Part shown: one piece after another, positions 35,526 through 44,296 of the stretch
Position numbering within the stretch: the first letter of the stretch is position 1
Layout: each line of letters starts with the position of its first letter
DNA from: Deltaproteobacteria bacterium
GTDB taxonomy: Bacteria > Desulfobacterota > Desulfomonilia > Desulfomonilales > Desulfomonilaceae
DNA length: 64,000 bases
Direction: 5' to 3'
NCBI GenBank assembly: GCA_016875095.1
Contig: VGSG01000004.1
Span: 1-64,000, forward strand
Translations under genes and position numbers: made by a program
Notes under the pieces: model-generated
What the model saw: only the letters and a program-made list of their open reading frames with translations
Told to the model about the DNA's origin: nothing
Database searches by the model: none

Positions 35526-36559
35526 TTGTCATGCGAGAAGACTGCCGGAAAAAGCAAGTGGGTGAGGTTTTGGCCGCGATCCGGCGGCGCGGACTGAAAC
35601 CACGGATGATTTCAGCAACATCCAGAGTGGTGATTGGGATTGTGGAGGACCTGGCAGGCAGTCTGGTGGAAGAATTGCGAAGCCTCATACTCCAAATGGA
35701 CGGCGTGGAGTCTATTGGGACTTTTGGCGCGTCCTGGAAACTCGTTTCTCGAAGCTTTCGAAACGAGAGAACCACCATCAGGGTGGGATCGAGCCTGATC
35801 GGCGGCCCTGATCCGGTGGTGATGGCAGGCCCTTGCGCTGTAGAGTCCCGCGAGGGCATCATGGAGATCGCGCAGGCGGTCAAGGAGGCGGGCGCGGCCG
35901 TTCTCCGCGGCGGCGCATTCAAGCCCAGAACGTCGCCTTACTCCTTCCGCGGGCTCGGGGAAGAGGGGCTTGAACACATGGCTGAAGCCTCGCGGATGAC
36001 TGGTCTTCCCATTGTAACGGAAGTGCTTACGCCGGAAGATGTGCCGCTTGTGGCCCGTTACGCTGATATCTTGCAGATAGGCGCGAGAAACATGCAGAAT
36101 TTTGCCCTGTTGGAAGCAGTTGGCGACACGGATAAGCCGGCGCTCATCAAACGGGGGCTCATGGCCACGGTGAAGGAGCTTTTGCTGTCTGCGGAATATA
36201 TTCTTGCCAGAGGGAATTCCCGGGTGATGTTCTGCGAGCGAGGGATCAGGACTTTCGAAACTGAAACACGCAATACGCTCGACATTTCTGCCGTGCCGCT
36301 GCTGAAGCAGCATTCGCATCTTCCGGTCATCGTGGATCCGAGCCATGCGGTCGGGAAGCGAGAGCTGGTCTCTGCCGTGGCGCTGGCGGCAATCGCAGCC
36401 GGAGCGGATGGATTGATGGTGGAAGTGCACACCAATCCCGACAAAGCTTTCTCCGACGGGCGTCAGAGCCTCACCCCGGAGGCGTTCCACGCGATCATGC
36501 GCCACGTGCCGGCCGTCGCGGCCGCGGTTGCGACGGCGTACAACGGAGGCGCACAGTGA
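35519..36559 (+). CDS. aroF: DAHP synthase with N-terminal regulatory domain
   Basis: First shikimate-pathway step (phosphoenolpyruvate plus erythrose-4-phosphate). Residues 1-67 form a ferredoxin-like ACT-type domain ([20 protein letters not shown] ... [12 protein letters not shown]), as in the type I-beta Thermotoga-like enzymes, where it mediates inhibition by aromatic amino acids. The barrel has [81 protein letters not shown] and [19 protein letters not shown]. 346 aa. Feedback-regulated by inference; a shorter isozyme without this domain is at 42180. Confidence 0.95.
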   Translation: MVIVMREDCRKKQVGEVLAAIRRRGLKPRMISATSRVVIGIVEDLAGSLVEELRSLILQMDGVESIGTFGASWKLVSRSFRNERTTIRVGSSLIGGPDPVVMAGPCAVESREGIMEIAQAVKEAGAAVLRGGAFKPRTSPYSFRGLGEEGLEHMAEASRMTGLPIVTEVLTPEDVPLVARYADILQIGARNMQNFALLEAVGDTDKPALIKRGLMATVKELLLSAEYILARGNSRVMFCERGIRTFETETRNTLDISAVPLLKQHSHLPVIVDPSHAVGKRELVSAVALAAIAAGADGLMVEVHTNPDKAFSDGRQSLTPEAFHAIMRHVPAVAAAVATAYNGGAQ

Positions 36560-37806
36560 GTCTGAGGGGCGTATTCCAGCCGCCAGGGGACAAGTCCATT
36601 TCCCACCGCACGGCGCTGTTTTCACTGCTGGCAAAGGGTCGGGCGCGGGTAGAGAATTTCTCACCATGCGCAGACGTGCGCTCTAGCCTTGATGCAGCGT
36701 TGGCTCTAGGGGCCGAAGCGGATCTGAATGGAGACAGCCTCGTCATTACGGGTTCCTATGGCCGCCTCAGACCCGCAGCGCACATTGACTGCGGCAATTC
36801 CGGAACCACGCTGAGGCTTTTGATGGGCATTCTAGCAGGTGGCGAAGGCGACTACCTCCTGGACGGAGATGCGTCCCTGCGGAAGCGTCCCATGGAACGC
36901 GTGGCCGCGCCGCTCAGGCGGATGGGCGCGAAAGCGCAGTGCGAGCATGGGGCTTGCCCTGTACGCGTTCGGGGAACAAAACTGCACGGGATCGATTTTG
37001 AGCTGCCGGTTGCAAGCGCTCAGCTCAAGAGCGCCGTGTTGTTGGCAGGGATCCAGGCCGACGGCCAAACCCGTGTGCGGGAACGGGTGGCGAGTCGGGA
37101 CCACACGGAACGATTGCTCCGGATCATGCGTGCGTTCATCTCAAAAACCGGCGCCGCATGGCTCGTTCAGCGCTCGTCTCTGACGCTCCCCGATCTCTTT
37201 CGTGTGCCGGGGGATGCTTCATCCGCGGCTTTCTTCTTATGCGCGGCGGCAATCATTCCCGATAGTGATGTCACTGCTGAGGGAGTTCTGCTCAACCCGA
37301 CGAGATCGGGTCACTTGGATACGCTCATAAAAATGGGCGCGCGAGTGGAGATCGAACGTCAAGGTGACGAGCCTGAGCCGTGGGGACGAGTGCGGGTCCG
37401 CTTCTCGCCTGGTTTGACCGGGCGCCGGATCAGGGCGGAAGAAATCCCTTCTCTCGTGGATGAGGCGCCCATATTGGCTCTGGTTGCCACGCAGGCGCAT
37501 GGAACCACGGTCTTCGAGCAGGTGGGAGAGTTGCGCCTCAAAGAGTCGGACCGTCTCGCGGCCATCGCGAGCCAGCTTACGGCTATGGGCGCAAACGTCG
37601 TAGCTGAAGAGGAGACTCTGGCGATCGAAGGCCCGAGTCCTTTGAAAGCCCCGAGCCGTTTGGATGCGTTCGGAGATCATCGCATCGCCATGACATTGCG
37701 ATTGGCAGGATTGCTGGCGGATGAGTGGCCGGTGATAGTCGGCGAAGACTCAATCGCGATATCATATCCGGGTTTTCAAGAAACATTAGCCGAGTTGCGA
37801 ACATGA
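36556..37806 (+). CDS. aroA: EPSP synthase (3-phosphoshikimate 1-carboxyvinyltransferase)
   Basis: Joins phosphoenolpyruvate to shikimate-3-phosphate. [117 protein letters not shown] and [14 protein letters not shown] are family motifs. A GTG start overlaps the aroF stop (GTGA). 416 aa, a little shorter than the Escherichia enzyme, usual for this subgroup. Confidence 0.96.
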   Translation: MSLRGVFQPPGDKSISHRTALFSLLAKGRARVENFSPCADVRSSLDAALALGAEADLNGDSLVITGSYGRLRPAAHIDCGNSGTTLRLLMGILAGGEGDYLLDGDASLRKRPMERVAAPLRRMGAKAQCEHGACPVRVRGTKLHGIDFELPVASAQLKSAVLLAGIQADGQTRVRERVASRDHTERLLRIMRAFISKTGAAWLVQRSSLTLPDLFRVPGDASSAAFFLCAAAIIPDSDVTAEGVLLNPTRSGHLDTLIKMGARVEIERQGDEPEPWGRVRVRFSPGLTGRRIRAEEIPSLVDEAPILALVATQAHGTTVFEQVGELRLKESDRLAAIASQLTAMGANVVAEEETLAIEGPSPLKAPSRLDAFGDHRIAMTLRLAGLLADEWPVIVGEDSIAISYPGFQETLAELRT

Positions 37807-38621
37807 AAGTCTATTGTGTGCTCAGTGACGAGCGGGCCTTCCGTTCGAAGTCCCCCGCCATACATAACATGGCGCTGAAACGGAACGGCATTGTGGGAGT
37901 ATATGTTCCGTTCATGGTTCTGCCTGACCGCGTCGGGGAAGCCATCCGTGATGTCAGAATCCTCAACATAGCCGGCGCCAACGTTACCGCGCCCTATAAG
38001 CAAGCGGTGTTGCGATACCTGGACTCACTGTCGGAAGAGGCTTCAGCTATCGGCGCGGTCAACACTATCGTGCGGGACGGAAACGCATTGGTCGGCCACA
38101 ACACGGATGCGAAGGGATTCATGGATGCGCTGGGCAGCGTCGGATTCGACTCCTCCGGCAAAACCTCGCTGGTCATCGGCGCCGGCGGCGCGGCCAAGGC
38201 GGTGGCGTATGGTATTAAGACGCACGGTCTTGGACACGTCTTCATCGCGGGAAGGAATTCGGAGAAGGCGCGGCAAGCCGCGGAAAAACTTGGGCTGGAA
38301 ACGGTTTCATTTACATCCCTGGCTGCAGATGGGATTGAAGCCGAGCTCGTGGTGAACGCAACAGCAGTATCCAGCGCAGACGAGAGTATGGTTACCGCGG
38401 AATTCGCGCGACGGTTGAACATCGGTCGGTGCGAGCTGGTCGTGGACATAAACTACGGTCGTAGCGAGAATTTCTGGCAAGAGCTTGCCCAAAAGCACGG
38501 CGCCTCTTTTGTGGACGGTTTGCCCATGCTGGCATATCAGGCGCGACGCAGCTTCACGCTGTGGACAGGGCTGGAGGTGGATGCCAGAGAGTTCCTCGAA
38601 GCGCTTGAGGATGGCTCATGA
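37803..38621 (+). CDS. aroE: shikimate dehydrogenase
   Basis: NADPH-dependent reduction of 3-dehydroshikimate. RSKSPAIHNMALKRNGIVGV (substrate Ser and catalytic-site region), GANVTAPYKQAVLRYLDSL (catalytic Lys), GAVNTIV, GHNTDAKGFMDAL, VIGAGGAAKAVAYGI (nucleotide fold) and DGLPMLAYQARRSFTLWTG. 272 aa. The ATG at 37803 overlaps the aroA stop; upstream frame to 37725 lies in aroA and is rejected. Confidence 0.95.
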   Translation: MKVYCVLSDERAFRSKSPAIHNMALKRNGIVGVYVPFMVLPDRVGEAIRDVRILNIAGANVTAPYKQAVLRYLDSLSEEASAIGAVNTIVRDGNALVGHNTDAKGFMDALGSVGFDSSGKTSLVIGAGGAAKAVAYGIKTHGLGHVFIAGRNSEKARQAAEKLGLETVSFTSLAADGIEAELVVNATAVSSADESMVTAEFARRLNIGRCELVVDINYGRSENFWQELAQKHGASFVDGLPMLAYQARRSFTLWTGLEVDAREFLEALEDGS

Positions 38622-40186
38622 ACAGGAACATTTACCTGGTCGGCTTCATGGGCTCAGGCAAGACCACGGTGGGGAGACTCCTGGCTCAGGCGCTCAATCG
38701 GCGTTTCGTGGACATGGACGAGATTCTTGAAAAGCGTTTCCGGAAACCCATTCGAGAAGTATTCCTTAAATCGGGAGAGCCCGGGTTTCGTGCGAAAGAG
38801 AGCGCTCTTCTTGAAAACATCGCAAAGCAAGAGGGACTCGTGGTGGCTACGGGCGGCGGCGCGCCGGAACGGGAGGCGAACCGAAAGCTGATGAGGTCCA
38901 CGGGCGCTGTCGTTCATTTGCACGTGGACTTCGAAACATCACAGAAAAGACTCGGCGCGGGGCAGCGTGCAGCGAGACCCTTGTGGACGGAGAAAACGGC
39001 TGTGCAAAGCCTGTTTGAAAGCCGCAAGAGTCTTTACGCAGACTGCGACTTCAGCGTGGAGTCCGATGGAAAAAAACCTGAGCGCGTCTCAGAGGCAATT
39101 CTACAGCGTCTCATGCCTGAAGAGCGTTTCGTGGCAAGACTGGGATCGGCGGAGTGTCCGATCATCGCCACACTCAATGCGCCCGAGGCCATCGCGGAAC
39201 AGGCAAAGGGCAGGAAGACCGCGCTCGTGACCGATAGCGCCGTATTGCGTCTTCATGGTCAGAGGTATCGATCTCTCATGGAACGATCAGCGCTGATCAC
39301 GCTCTCCCCAGGCGACAAGAGCAAGACCCTGGCGAATGCTCGCCGCATCTATGAAGCCCTCATTTCGAATGAGTTCGATAGGGATGACTTCCTGATCGCA
39401 TTAGGGGGCGGTGTGGTGACTGATTTGGCCGCGTTCGCAGCCTCAACCTATAAGCGCGGGATGGATCACGCCCTTGTCGCCACTACGCTCGTGGGATGTG
39501 TGGACGCGGCTATCGGCGGAAAGTCCGCAGTGAATGTCGGGTCCGTGAAAAATGTGGTGGGGTCGTTCAACGCGCCTCGTGTCGTGGCGCTGGACATCGC
39601 TGCTCTTCGCACGCTCGGACCGCGGCGGAGAAGCGAGGGGCTGGTGGAAGCGTACAAGACAGGACTCGTCGCGTCGCCTGAGCTGGTTGGGGTTATTGAG
39701 CGGCGTGCGTCCGCGCTCATGAGCGGAGATCTTGTCCTGCTCTCGCGAGTGGCCCGGTTCTCGGCCCGCGCCAAAGCCGACGTGATATCAAGAGATTTCC
39801 GTGAGTCTGGGCTCCGGCGCATCCTGAACTTTGGGCATACATTCGGCCATGCGGTGGAAAGCCTTCATCATTTTCGGGTGAGTCACGGACAGGCCGTGGC
39901 GTTGGGCATGCGTGTGGCCGCGGAGATCTCCAGGGCAAGAGGGCTCCTGTCATCTCAGATGGCGGCCCGAATAAATTCCACGCTTGGTGTCATTGCCCCT
40001 TACACCGTGGGGATGCCGCCGGTGGACGAAGCGTGGAAGATCATGCAACAGGACAAGAAGAACAGACGCGGGAAAATGGTTTTTGTTCTTCTGAATAACG
40101 CTGGACGAGCGATTTGTGTCGACGATCTCTCTAAAGAAGAATTAGCCGCCGCGGTTCAACGGGTCCGGGGGTCGGAGCATGGGTAG
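38618..40186 (+). CDS. aroKB: shikimate kinase - 3-dehydroquinate synthase fusion
   Basis: One frame of 522 aa encodes two enzymes. Residues 1-165: shikimate kinase with P-loop GFMGSGKTTVGRLLAQ, VDMDEILEKRF, FRAKESALLENI and ATGGGAPER. Residues about 170-522: dehydroquinate synthase with ALGGGVVTDLAAFAASTYKR, GCVDAAIGGKSAVNVGSVKN, LVEAYKTGLVA and NFGHTFGHAVESLHHFRVSH (zinc-binding His). The kinase and synthase are non-adjacent steps of the pathway, so the fusion is not a channel of consecutive reactions. ATGA overlap with aroE; 8-base overlap with aroC. Confidence 0.95.
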   Translation: MNRNIYLVGFMGSGKTTVGRLLAQALNRRFVDMDEILEKRFRKPIREVFLKSGEPGFRAKESALLENIAKQEGLVVATGGGAPEREANRKLMRSTGAVVHLHVDFETSQKRLGAGQRAARPLWTEKTAVQSLFESRKSLYADCDFSVESDGKKPERVSEAILQRLMPEERFVARLGSAECPIIATLNAPEAIAEQAKGRKTALVTDSAVLRLHGQRYRSLMERSALITLSPGDKSKTLANARRIYEALISNEFDRDDFLIALGGGVVTDLAAFAASTYKRGMDHALVATTLVGCVDAAIGGKSAVNVGSVKNVVGSFNAPRVVALDIAALRTLGPRRRSEGLVEAYKTGLVASPELVGVIERRASALMSGDLVLLSRVARFSARAKADVISRDFRESGLRRILNFGHTFGHAVESLHHFRVSHGQAVALGMRVAAEISRARGLLSSQMAARINSTLGVIAPYTVGMPPVDEAWKIMQQDKKNRRGKMVFVLLNNAGRAICVDDLSKEELAAAVQRVRGSEHG

Positions 40187-41234
40187 CTCGTTCGGGCGAT
40201 ACTTTCAAGTGACTACCTTCGGTGAGTCTCACGGCGCGGCTGTGGGCGTTGTAATCGATGGAATTCCCGCGGGAATTCCCGTCGATCTTGCGCGCATCCA
40301 GCAAGAGCTTAACCGCCGTAAACCCGGGGTGTCTCGATTTGTCTCCCCTCGCGGCGAATCAGACGAAGTGGAGATCCTTTCGGGCGTGAGCCACGGCAAG
40401 GCATTGGGATCGCCTATTGCGCTCCTGGTGCGAAATCGAGACGTTCAGTCCGCCGACTATGCTGAGATCCGAGAATTGTTCCGCCCCGGACATGCAGATT
40501 ACACCTACTTCAAGAAATACGGCGCGCCGCCTCAGCCGGGAGGAGGAAGAGCGTCGGGAAGAGAGACGGTCGGTCGAGTAGCCGCGGGCGCGGTGGCAAA
40601 AGCTCTGCTTGAGTCCCACGGAATTACGATTCAGGCTTACACGGTTGCCATCGGCGGAATCCACGCGGCTCGTGTGGACCGCGACTTTGCCGAAAAAGAC
40701 CCTCTTCGCTGCGCAGACCCTGATGTTTCCGCACGAATGGCCGAATTGATCGACCAGGCTAGATCTGACGGCGATTCCGTGGGCGGTGTTGTGGAACTGA
40801 CTGTGGATGGGGTTCCCGCGGGCTTGGGCGATCCGGTTTTTCACAAGCTGGACGCGGCGCTGGCTTGGGCCATGATCTCGATAGGAGCGGTCAAAGGGGT
40901 GGAGTTCGGCGCGGGATTCCAGCTTGCCGCCATGCGCGGGTCCCAATCGAACGATCAGATTTCTTCTCAGGGGTTCTTGTCCAACAATGCCGGCGGGATC
41001 TTGGGCGGCATTTCCACGGGACAACAGATTCTCATGCGCCTGGCTGTTAAGCCCACATCGTCCATATCAAAACCCCAGGCCACCATAGACATTCACGGCG
41101 CGGACCGGACCATTGAAGTGAAGGGACGGCATGACCCATGTCTATGCCCTCGGATCTGCCCCGTTGCCGAGGCCATGGCCGCACTGGCGCTTGCGGATGC
41201 GCTCCTGGAGCGAAAAGCCACATCCATTCCTTAA
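40179..41234 (+). CDS. aroC: chorismate synthase
   Basis: FMN-dependent 1,4-elimination that makes chorismate. TTFGESHGAAVGVVIDGIPA, RRKPGVSRFVSPRGESDEVE, RPGHADYTYFKKYG, GGGRASGRETVGRVAAGAVA, KGVEFGAGFQLAAMRGSQSN and NNAGGILGGISTGQQ are diagnostic; the catalytic His of GRASGRET/FGESHG is kept. 351 aa, full length. The ATG lies inside the end of the aroKB gene. Confidence 0.97.
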   Translation: MGSSFGRYFQVTTFGESHGAAVGVVIDGIPAGIPVDLARIQQELNRRKPGVSRFVSPRGESDEVEILSGVSHGKALGSPIALLVRNRDVQSADYAEIRELFRPGHADYTYFKKYGAPPQPGGGRASGRETVGRVAAGAVAKALLESHGITIQAYTVAIGGIHAARVDRDFAEKDPLRCADPDVSARMAELIDQARSDGDSVGGVVELTVDGVPAGLGDPVFHKLDAALAWAMISIGAVKGVEFGAGFQLAAMRGSQSNDQISSQGFLSNNAGGILGGISTGQQILMRLAVKPTSSISKPQATIDIHGADRTIEVKGRHDPCLCPRICPVAEAMAALALADALLERKATSIP

Positions 41235-41258
41235 CATCCTATAAGAAGCGGAGGCCTG

Positions 41259-41696
41259 ATGAAGATCTTCGTCATCAACGGTCCGAACCTTAATCTGCTG
41301 GGCCAACGTGAACCCGAGCTGTACGGGAGCAAGACGCTTCCCGAAATCGAAGACGATCTGGTGAAGTTGGGTTCGGAGCTGGGCATCGAGGTGACCTGCT
41401 TTCAATCCAATCACGAGGGCGAGCTGGTGGACATACTCCAGGACGCGGGGCAAAGCGCTGACGGCGCGATTCTTAACGCGGGGGCTTATACTCACACCAG
41501 CGTTGCCGTGCGCGATGCTGTTGCGGCAATCGGCGTGCCCGTGCTGGAAGTTCACCTGACAAATCCTTACGCCCGAGAAGGTTTTCGAAGGGTCTCATTG
41601 CTGGCTGGGGTTTGCAAGGGCTCCATCTGCGGGTTTGGTCGGGAATCGTACACACTCGCGTTGATCTGGTTCGCTCGGAACGCGGGGACCGGATAG
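41259..41696 (+). CDS. aroQ: type II 3-dehydroquinate dehydratase
   Basis: Third shikimate step. INGPNLNLLGQREPELYGSK (catalytic Tyr/Arg loop), CFQSNHEGELVD (His), GAILNAGAYTHTSVAVRDAV and VLEVHLTNPYAREGFRRVSL are type II motifs. 145 aa, the normal dodecameric small enzyme. With it, all seven shikimate enzymes are present in this cluster. Separated from aroC by 24 bases with AGCGGAGG before the ATG. It is the last gene of the first transcription unit; 41697-41957 follows. Confidence 0.96.
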   Translation: MKIFVINGPNLNLLGQREPELYGSKTLPEIEDDLVKLGSELGIEVTCFQSNHEGELVDILQDAGQSADGAILNAGAYTHTSVAVRDAVAAIGVPVLEVHLTNPYAREGFRRVSLLAGVCKGSICGFGRESYTLALIWFARNAGTG

Positions 41697-41794
41697 CAGA
41701 CACGTCGGATTGGGCACCGCTAAGGTATCTCTTTGGTTTTTCGATGGAAAATCCTACCCGCCCCCCTTTGAAATGGAGGTATGCAACGCTTTTC

Positions 41795-41812
41795 CCCCTT
41801 TTCTAAAAGGGG
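41795..41812. repeat. CCCCTTTT-CT-AAAAGGGG hairpin downstream of aroQ
   Basis: Perfect 8 bp arms with two-base loop. It may end the first half of the supra-operon, but no T run follows on the plus strand. Similar to the hairpin at 28227. Confidence 0.45.
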
Positions 41813-41898
41813 ATACAGGGGGATTTCTCTAGCGAGGAAACGCGCCGGAGCTTTCTGGCCCAGCGTAACCGAAGGATTACGCAAAGCCCTTTTTCAAG

Positions 41899-41930
41899 TT
41901 GACAGGCCGCGGGAGGTATGAGAGTATTGC
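41899..41930 (+). promoter_or_regulatory. candidate promoter of the aroF2-pheA-tyrA unit
   Basis: A perfect -35 TTGACA (41899-41904). The -10 is unclear: GAGTAT at 41922 (17-base spacer) or TATTGC at 41925 (20-base spacer). Placement before a leader peptide supports a promoter here. Confidence 0.4.
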
Positions 41931-41957
41931 TGGTCACCAACGGAAGGTTCGGCAAAC

Positions 41958-42056
41958 ATGCATTTTCCGACGGATAGCATGGACAGATTAGGGCGATTCT
42001 ACGGCTACTTCTATTATTATTTCGCCTTTGTCTGCCCGTGCGCCCGAGGTGAATGA
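41958..42056 (+). CDS. Phe/Tyr leader peptide controlling aroF2-pheA-tyrA
   Basis: A 32-codon frame, ATG with GGAAGG ten bases upstream. Codons 14-24 read FYGYFYYYFAF: five Tyr and four Phe in eleven codons, including Tyr-Tyr-Tyr at 42012-42020. It ends CPCARGE and a TGA at 42054-42056, followed by two terminators. This is an attenuator leader of the pheL type but responding to both Phe and Tyr, matching the operon it precedes (DAHP synthase, chorismate mutase/prephenate dehydratase, prephenate dehydrogenase). Confidence 0.9.
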   Translation: MHFPTDSMDRLGRFYGYFYYYFAFVCPCARGE

Positions 42057-42157
42057 CGCGTAAGAAAATAAGCTGAATTCAACGAGGCCATGGGCGGACA
42101 GTCCATGGCCTTTTTGCTTTGCGTGAGGCCATGGCAAACACCATGGCCTCTTGTTTT
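42028..42157 (+). promoter_or_regulatory. tandem attenuator of aroF2-pheA-tyrA
   Basis: Terminator 1: GGCCATGG (42086-42093) with CCATGGCC (42103-42110), then TTTTTGCTTT. Terminator 2: GAGGCCATGG (42125-42134) with CCATGGCCTC (42141-42150), then TTGTTTT. Antiterminator: TTGTCTGCCCGTG (42028-42040), right after the aromatic codons, with CATGGGCGGACAG (42089-42101), 13 consecutive pairs, three of them G-U; this takes the 5' arm of terminator 1. The released CCATGGCCT (42103-42111) can then pair with AGGCCATGG (42126-42134), taking the 5' arm of terminator 2. Confidence 0.8.
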
Positions 42158-42179
42158 CGGCCGAAGGAGGTCCGGACAA

Positions 42180-43076
42180 ATGAACGGAGATTGCCTCATT
42201 ACGGTAGAGCCCCAGGTTTCTCCGCAGATCGCGATGGCGCCGCGCAACAGCCGACAGCTTCCTCCCTATCGGCTCGCCAGCCGCGCCGCGCATCCCAGGT
42301 CCACGGTTATCAAGGTCGGAGAGGCGCTTATTGGCGGTCCGAAGTTCGTGGTTATCGCGGGTCCTTGTTCGGTTGAAAGCGAATATCAGCTCGTTTCCAC
42401 AGCCAAGGCGGTTAAGGAATCGGGCGCGGCTATCCTTAGGGGCGGCGCGTTCAAGCCCCGAACGTCGCCGTACAGCTTCCAGGGGCTGGAAGAGGAAGGA
42501 TTGAAGCTCCTGGCGCGGGCTCGGGAAGTAACCGGCCTGCCGGTGGTGACCGAGGTGATGGATTCGGGGGACATCCCGCTGATTGCGAGACACGCGGATA
42601 TCGTCCAGGTAGGCGCGCGAAATATCCAGAACTTCTCGCTGTTGAAGAAACTCGGCAAAGTCAACAAGCCGATCCTTCTGAAGCGCGGACTCATGACGAC
42701 TCTGGACGAGTTCCTGATGTCCGCTGAATACATTCTGGCGGCAGGCAACGGGGACGTGATCCTGTGCGAACGCGGTATCCGAACTTTTGAAACCGCTACT
42801 CGCAACACGTTGGACCTGAGCGCGGTGCCGGTTCTCAAAGAGCGAACTCACCTACCCGTCATTGTTGACCCAAGCCACGCGGTCGGCAAGGCCCGGTACG
42901 TCGGTCCGCTCTGCCGCGCCGCCCTTGCTGTGGGCGCGGACGGGATCATGGTGGAGGTGCACTGCAATCCCTCCGAGGCGCTATGTGACGGCGAACAGTC
43001 GCTTACCCCGCGGCGATTCCGCGAACTCATGGACGAACTCAGCGCCCTGGCTCATTTGATTCAGCGTGAGTCCTGA
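42180..43076 (+). CDS. aroF: DAHP synthase, short form without regulatory domain
   Basis: Second isozyme. It has the same barrel motifs as the enzyme at 35519 ([100 protein letters not shown]), but only about 45 residues of unrelated sequence precede the barrel, so the ACT-like domain is missing. ATG 42180 has AAGGAGG eight bases upstream; the longer frame from 42090 runs through terminator 1 and is rejected. 298 aa. It is expected to be insensitive to allosteric inhibition and controlled by the Phe/Tyr attenuator. Confidence 0.94.
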   Translation: MNGDCLITVEPQVSPQIAMAPRNSRQLPPYRLASRAAHPRSTVIKVGEALIGGPKFVVIAGPCSVESEYQLVSTAKAVKESGAAILRGGAFKPRTSPYSFQGLEEEGLKLLARAREVTGLPVVTEVMDSGDIPLIARHADIVQVGARNIQNFSLLKKLGKVNKPILLKRGLMTTLDEFLMSAEYILAAGNGDVILCERGIRTFETATRNTLDLSAVPVLKERTHLPVIVDPSHAVGKARYVGPLCRAALAVGADGIMVEVHCNPSEALCDGEQSLTPRRFRELMDELSALAHLIQRES

Positions 43077-43123
43077 TTACGGACGGGTCGGTATTCGAAT
43101 ATAGGCCGGAAGAGGGTTTTGAG

Positions 43124-44296
43124 ATGATAGTGACGGAAGAACAATTAATACATGGAATACGAGAGCGTATCGACCTGCTGGATGACGAGATCATTCGGCT
43201 GCTCCACGAGCGCGCCGCACAGGCCAAGGAGATCGGCCGCCTGAAACGGACAAACGGCTTGCCCGCGTTGGATGCGCAACGAGAGCGAGCAGTGCTGGAA
43301 AGACTCTCCTGCGGCAAATCCGGGCTGTTGCAACCCTCAGCCCTAAAACACATCTTCACCGAGATTATCGCCGCGTGCCGGGCAATCCAGGAACCTCTCA
43401 AGGTCTCACATCTCGGCCCTGAAGCCACCTTCACCCACATGGCCGCGATGGACTACTTCGGCCGCTCGTGCGAATTCTTCCCGAGAGACTCCATCGTAGA
43501 TGTGTTCCGGGACGTGCAGAGCGGCCACGCGCATTTCGGCGTCGCGCCGGTGGAAAATTCCACCGAAGGTTCGGTCGGGCTCACTCTAGACCAGTTGGCG
43601 GACGGCGATTTGAAGATCTGCGGAGAAATCTACCTACGCATTTCCCACGCGCTCATGTCTACAGAACGGGATCTCAGCCGCATCAAGGAGGTCTTGTCGC
43701 ATCCGCAAGCTTTGGGGCAATGCTTGGGCTGGTTGTCACGCAACCTTCCCGCCAGGCCCTTAGTGCAGATGTCCAGCACCGCGGTCGCCGCGAAAAAGGC
43801 CGCGGAGCAACCCGGATCCGCGGCTGTGGGCAATGAGGCTCTAGCTCGTCTGCACGGACTGCACGTGCTTGCACGCGGCATTCAGGATCGGTCCACGAAT
43901 GTGACGCGATTTCTCGTCCTTGGAAATGAGGAGCATGCGCCAACCGGCCGGGATAAAACCTCGATTCTCTTTTCCACGCCGCACCGTCCCGGCGCGCTAT
44001 TGAAGGCATTGACGCCTTTTTCTCAGCAAGGCGTGAATATTTCCCGCATTGAGTCACGGCCGTCAAAAGAAACGCCGTGGGAGTATATCTTCTTTGCGGA
44101 CTTTGAAGGTCACGTTTCAGACGAACACGTCCGAGCCGCGCTGGAAGAGTTCTCCCAATGTGTGAATCGACTCAGGATGTTGGGCTCTTATCCGGCGGGT
44201 GACCGGGCGGGGAGGAGCGCCCTCTCTCTAGAAGCAGTGATGTCTGCGTCAGGAGGAGAAAAGGAGCCATGCACGCGCGTGAACCTGAAAGCATAG
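43124..44296 (+). CDS. pheA: chorismate mutase - prephenate dehydratase (P-protein)
   Basis: Bifunctional: chorismate to prephenate to phenylpyruvate. Residues 1-90 are an AroQ-type mutase (RERIDLLDDEIIRLLHERAA, QAKEIGRLKR). Residues about 95-275 are prephenate dehydratase (LGPEATFTHMAAMDYFG, GVAPVENSTEGSVGLTLDQL, STNVTRFLVLG). The ACT domain follows at about 285-360 (HRPGALLKALTPFSQQGVNI, SRIESRPSKETPWEYIFFAD) with the Gly-Ala-Leu and Glu-Ser-Arg-Pro positions used for Phe inhibition. 390 aa with a short Ser-rich tail. Overlaps tyrA by 28 bases. Confidence 0.96.
   Translation: MIVTEEQLIHGIRERIDLLDDEIIRLLHERAAQAKEIGRLKRTNGLPALDAQRERAVLERLSCGKSGLLQPSALKHIFTEIIAACRAIQEPLKVSHLGPEATFTHMAAMDYFGRSCEFFPRDSIVDVFRDVQSGHAHFGVAPVENSTEGSVGLTLDQLADGDLKICGEIYLRISHALMSTERDLSRIKEVLSHPQALGQCLGWLSRNLPARPLVQMSSTAVAAKKAAEQPGSAAVGNEALARLHGLHVLARGIQDRSTNVTRFLVLGNEEHAPTGRDKTSILFSTPHRPGALLKALTPFSQQGVNISRIESRPSKETPWEYIFFADFEGHVSDEHVRAALEEFSQCVNRLRMLGSYPAGDRAGRSALSLEAVMSASGGEKEPCTRVNLKA

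Noticed and set aside
42090-42179. N-terminal extension of the second DAHP synthase
   Set aside because: These 30 codons encode terminators 1 and 2; AAGGAGG before the ATG at 42180 marks the real start.
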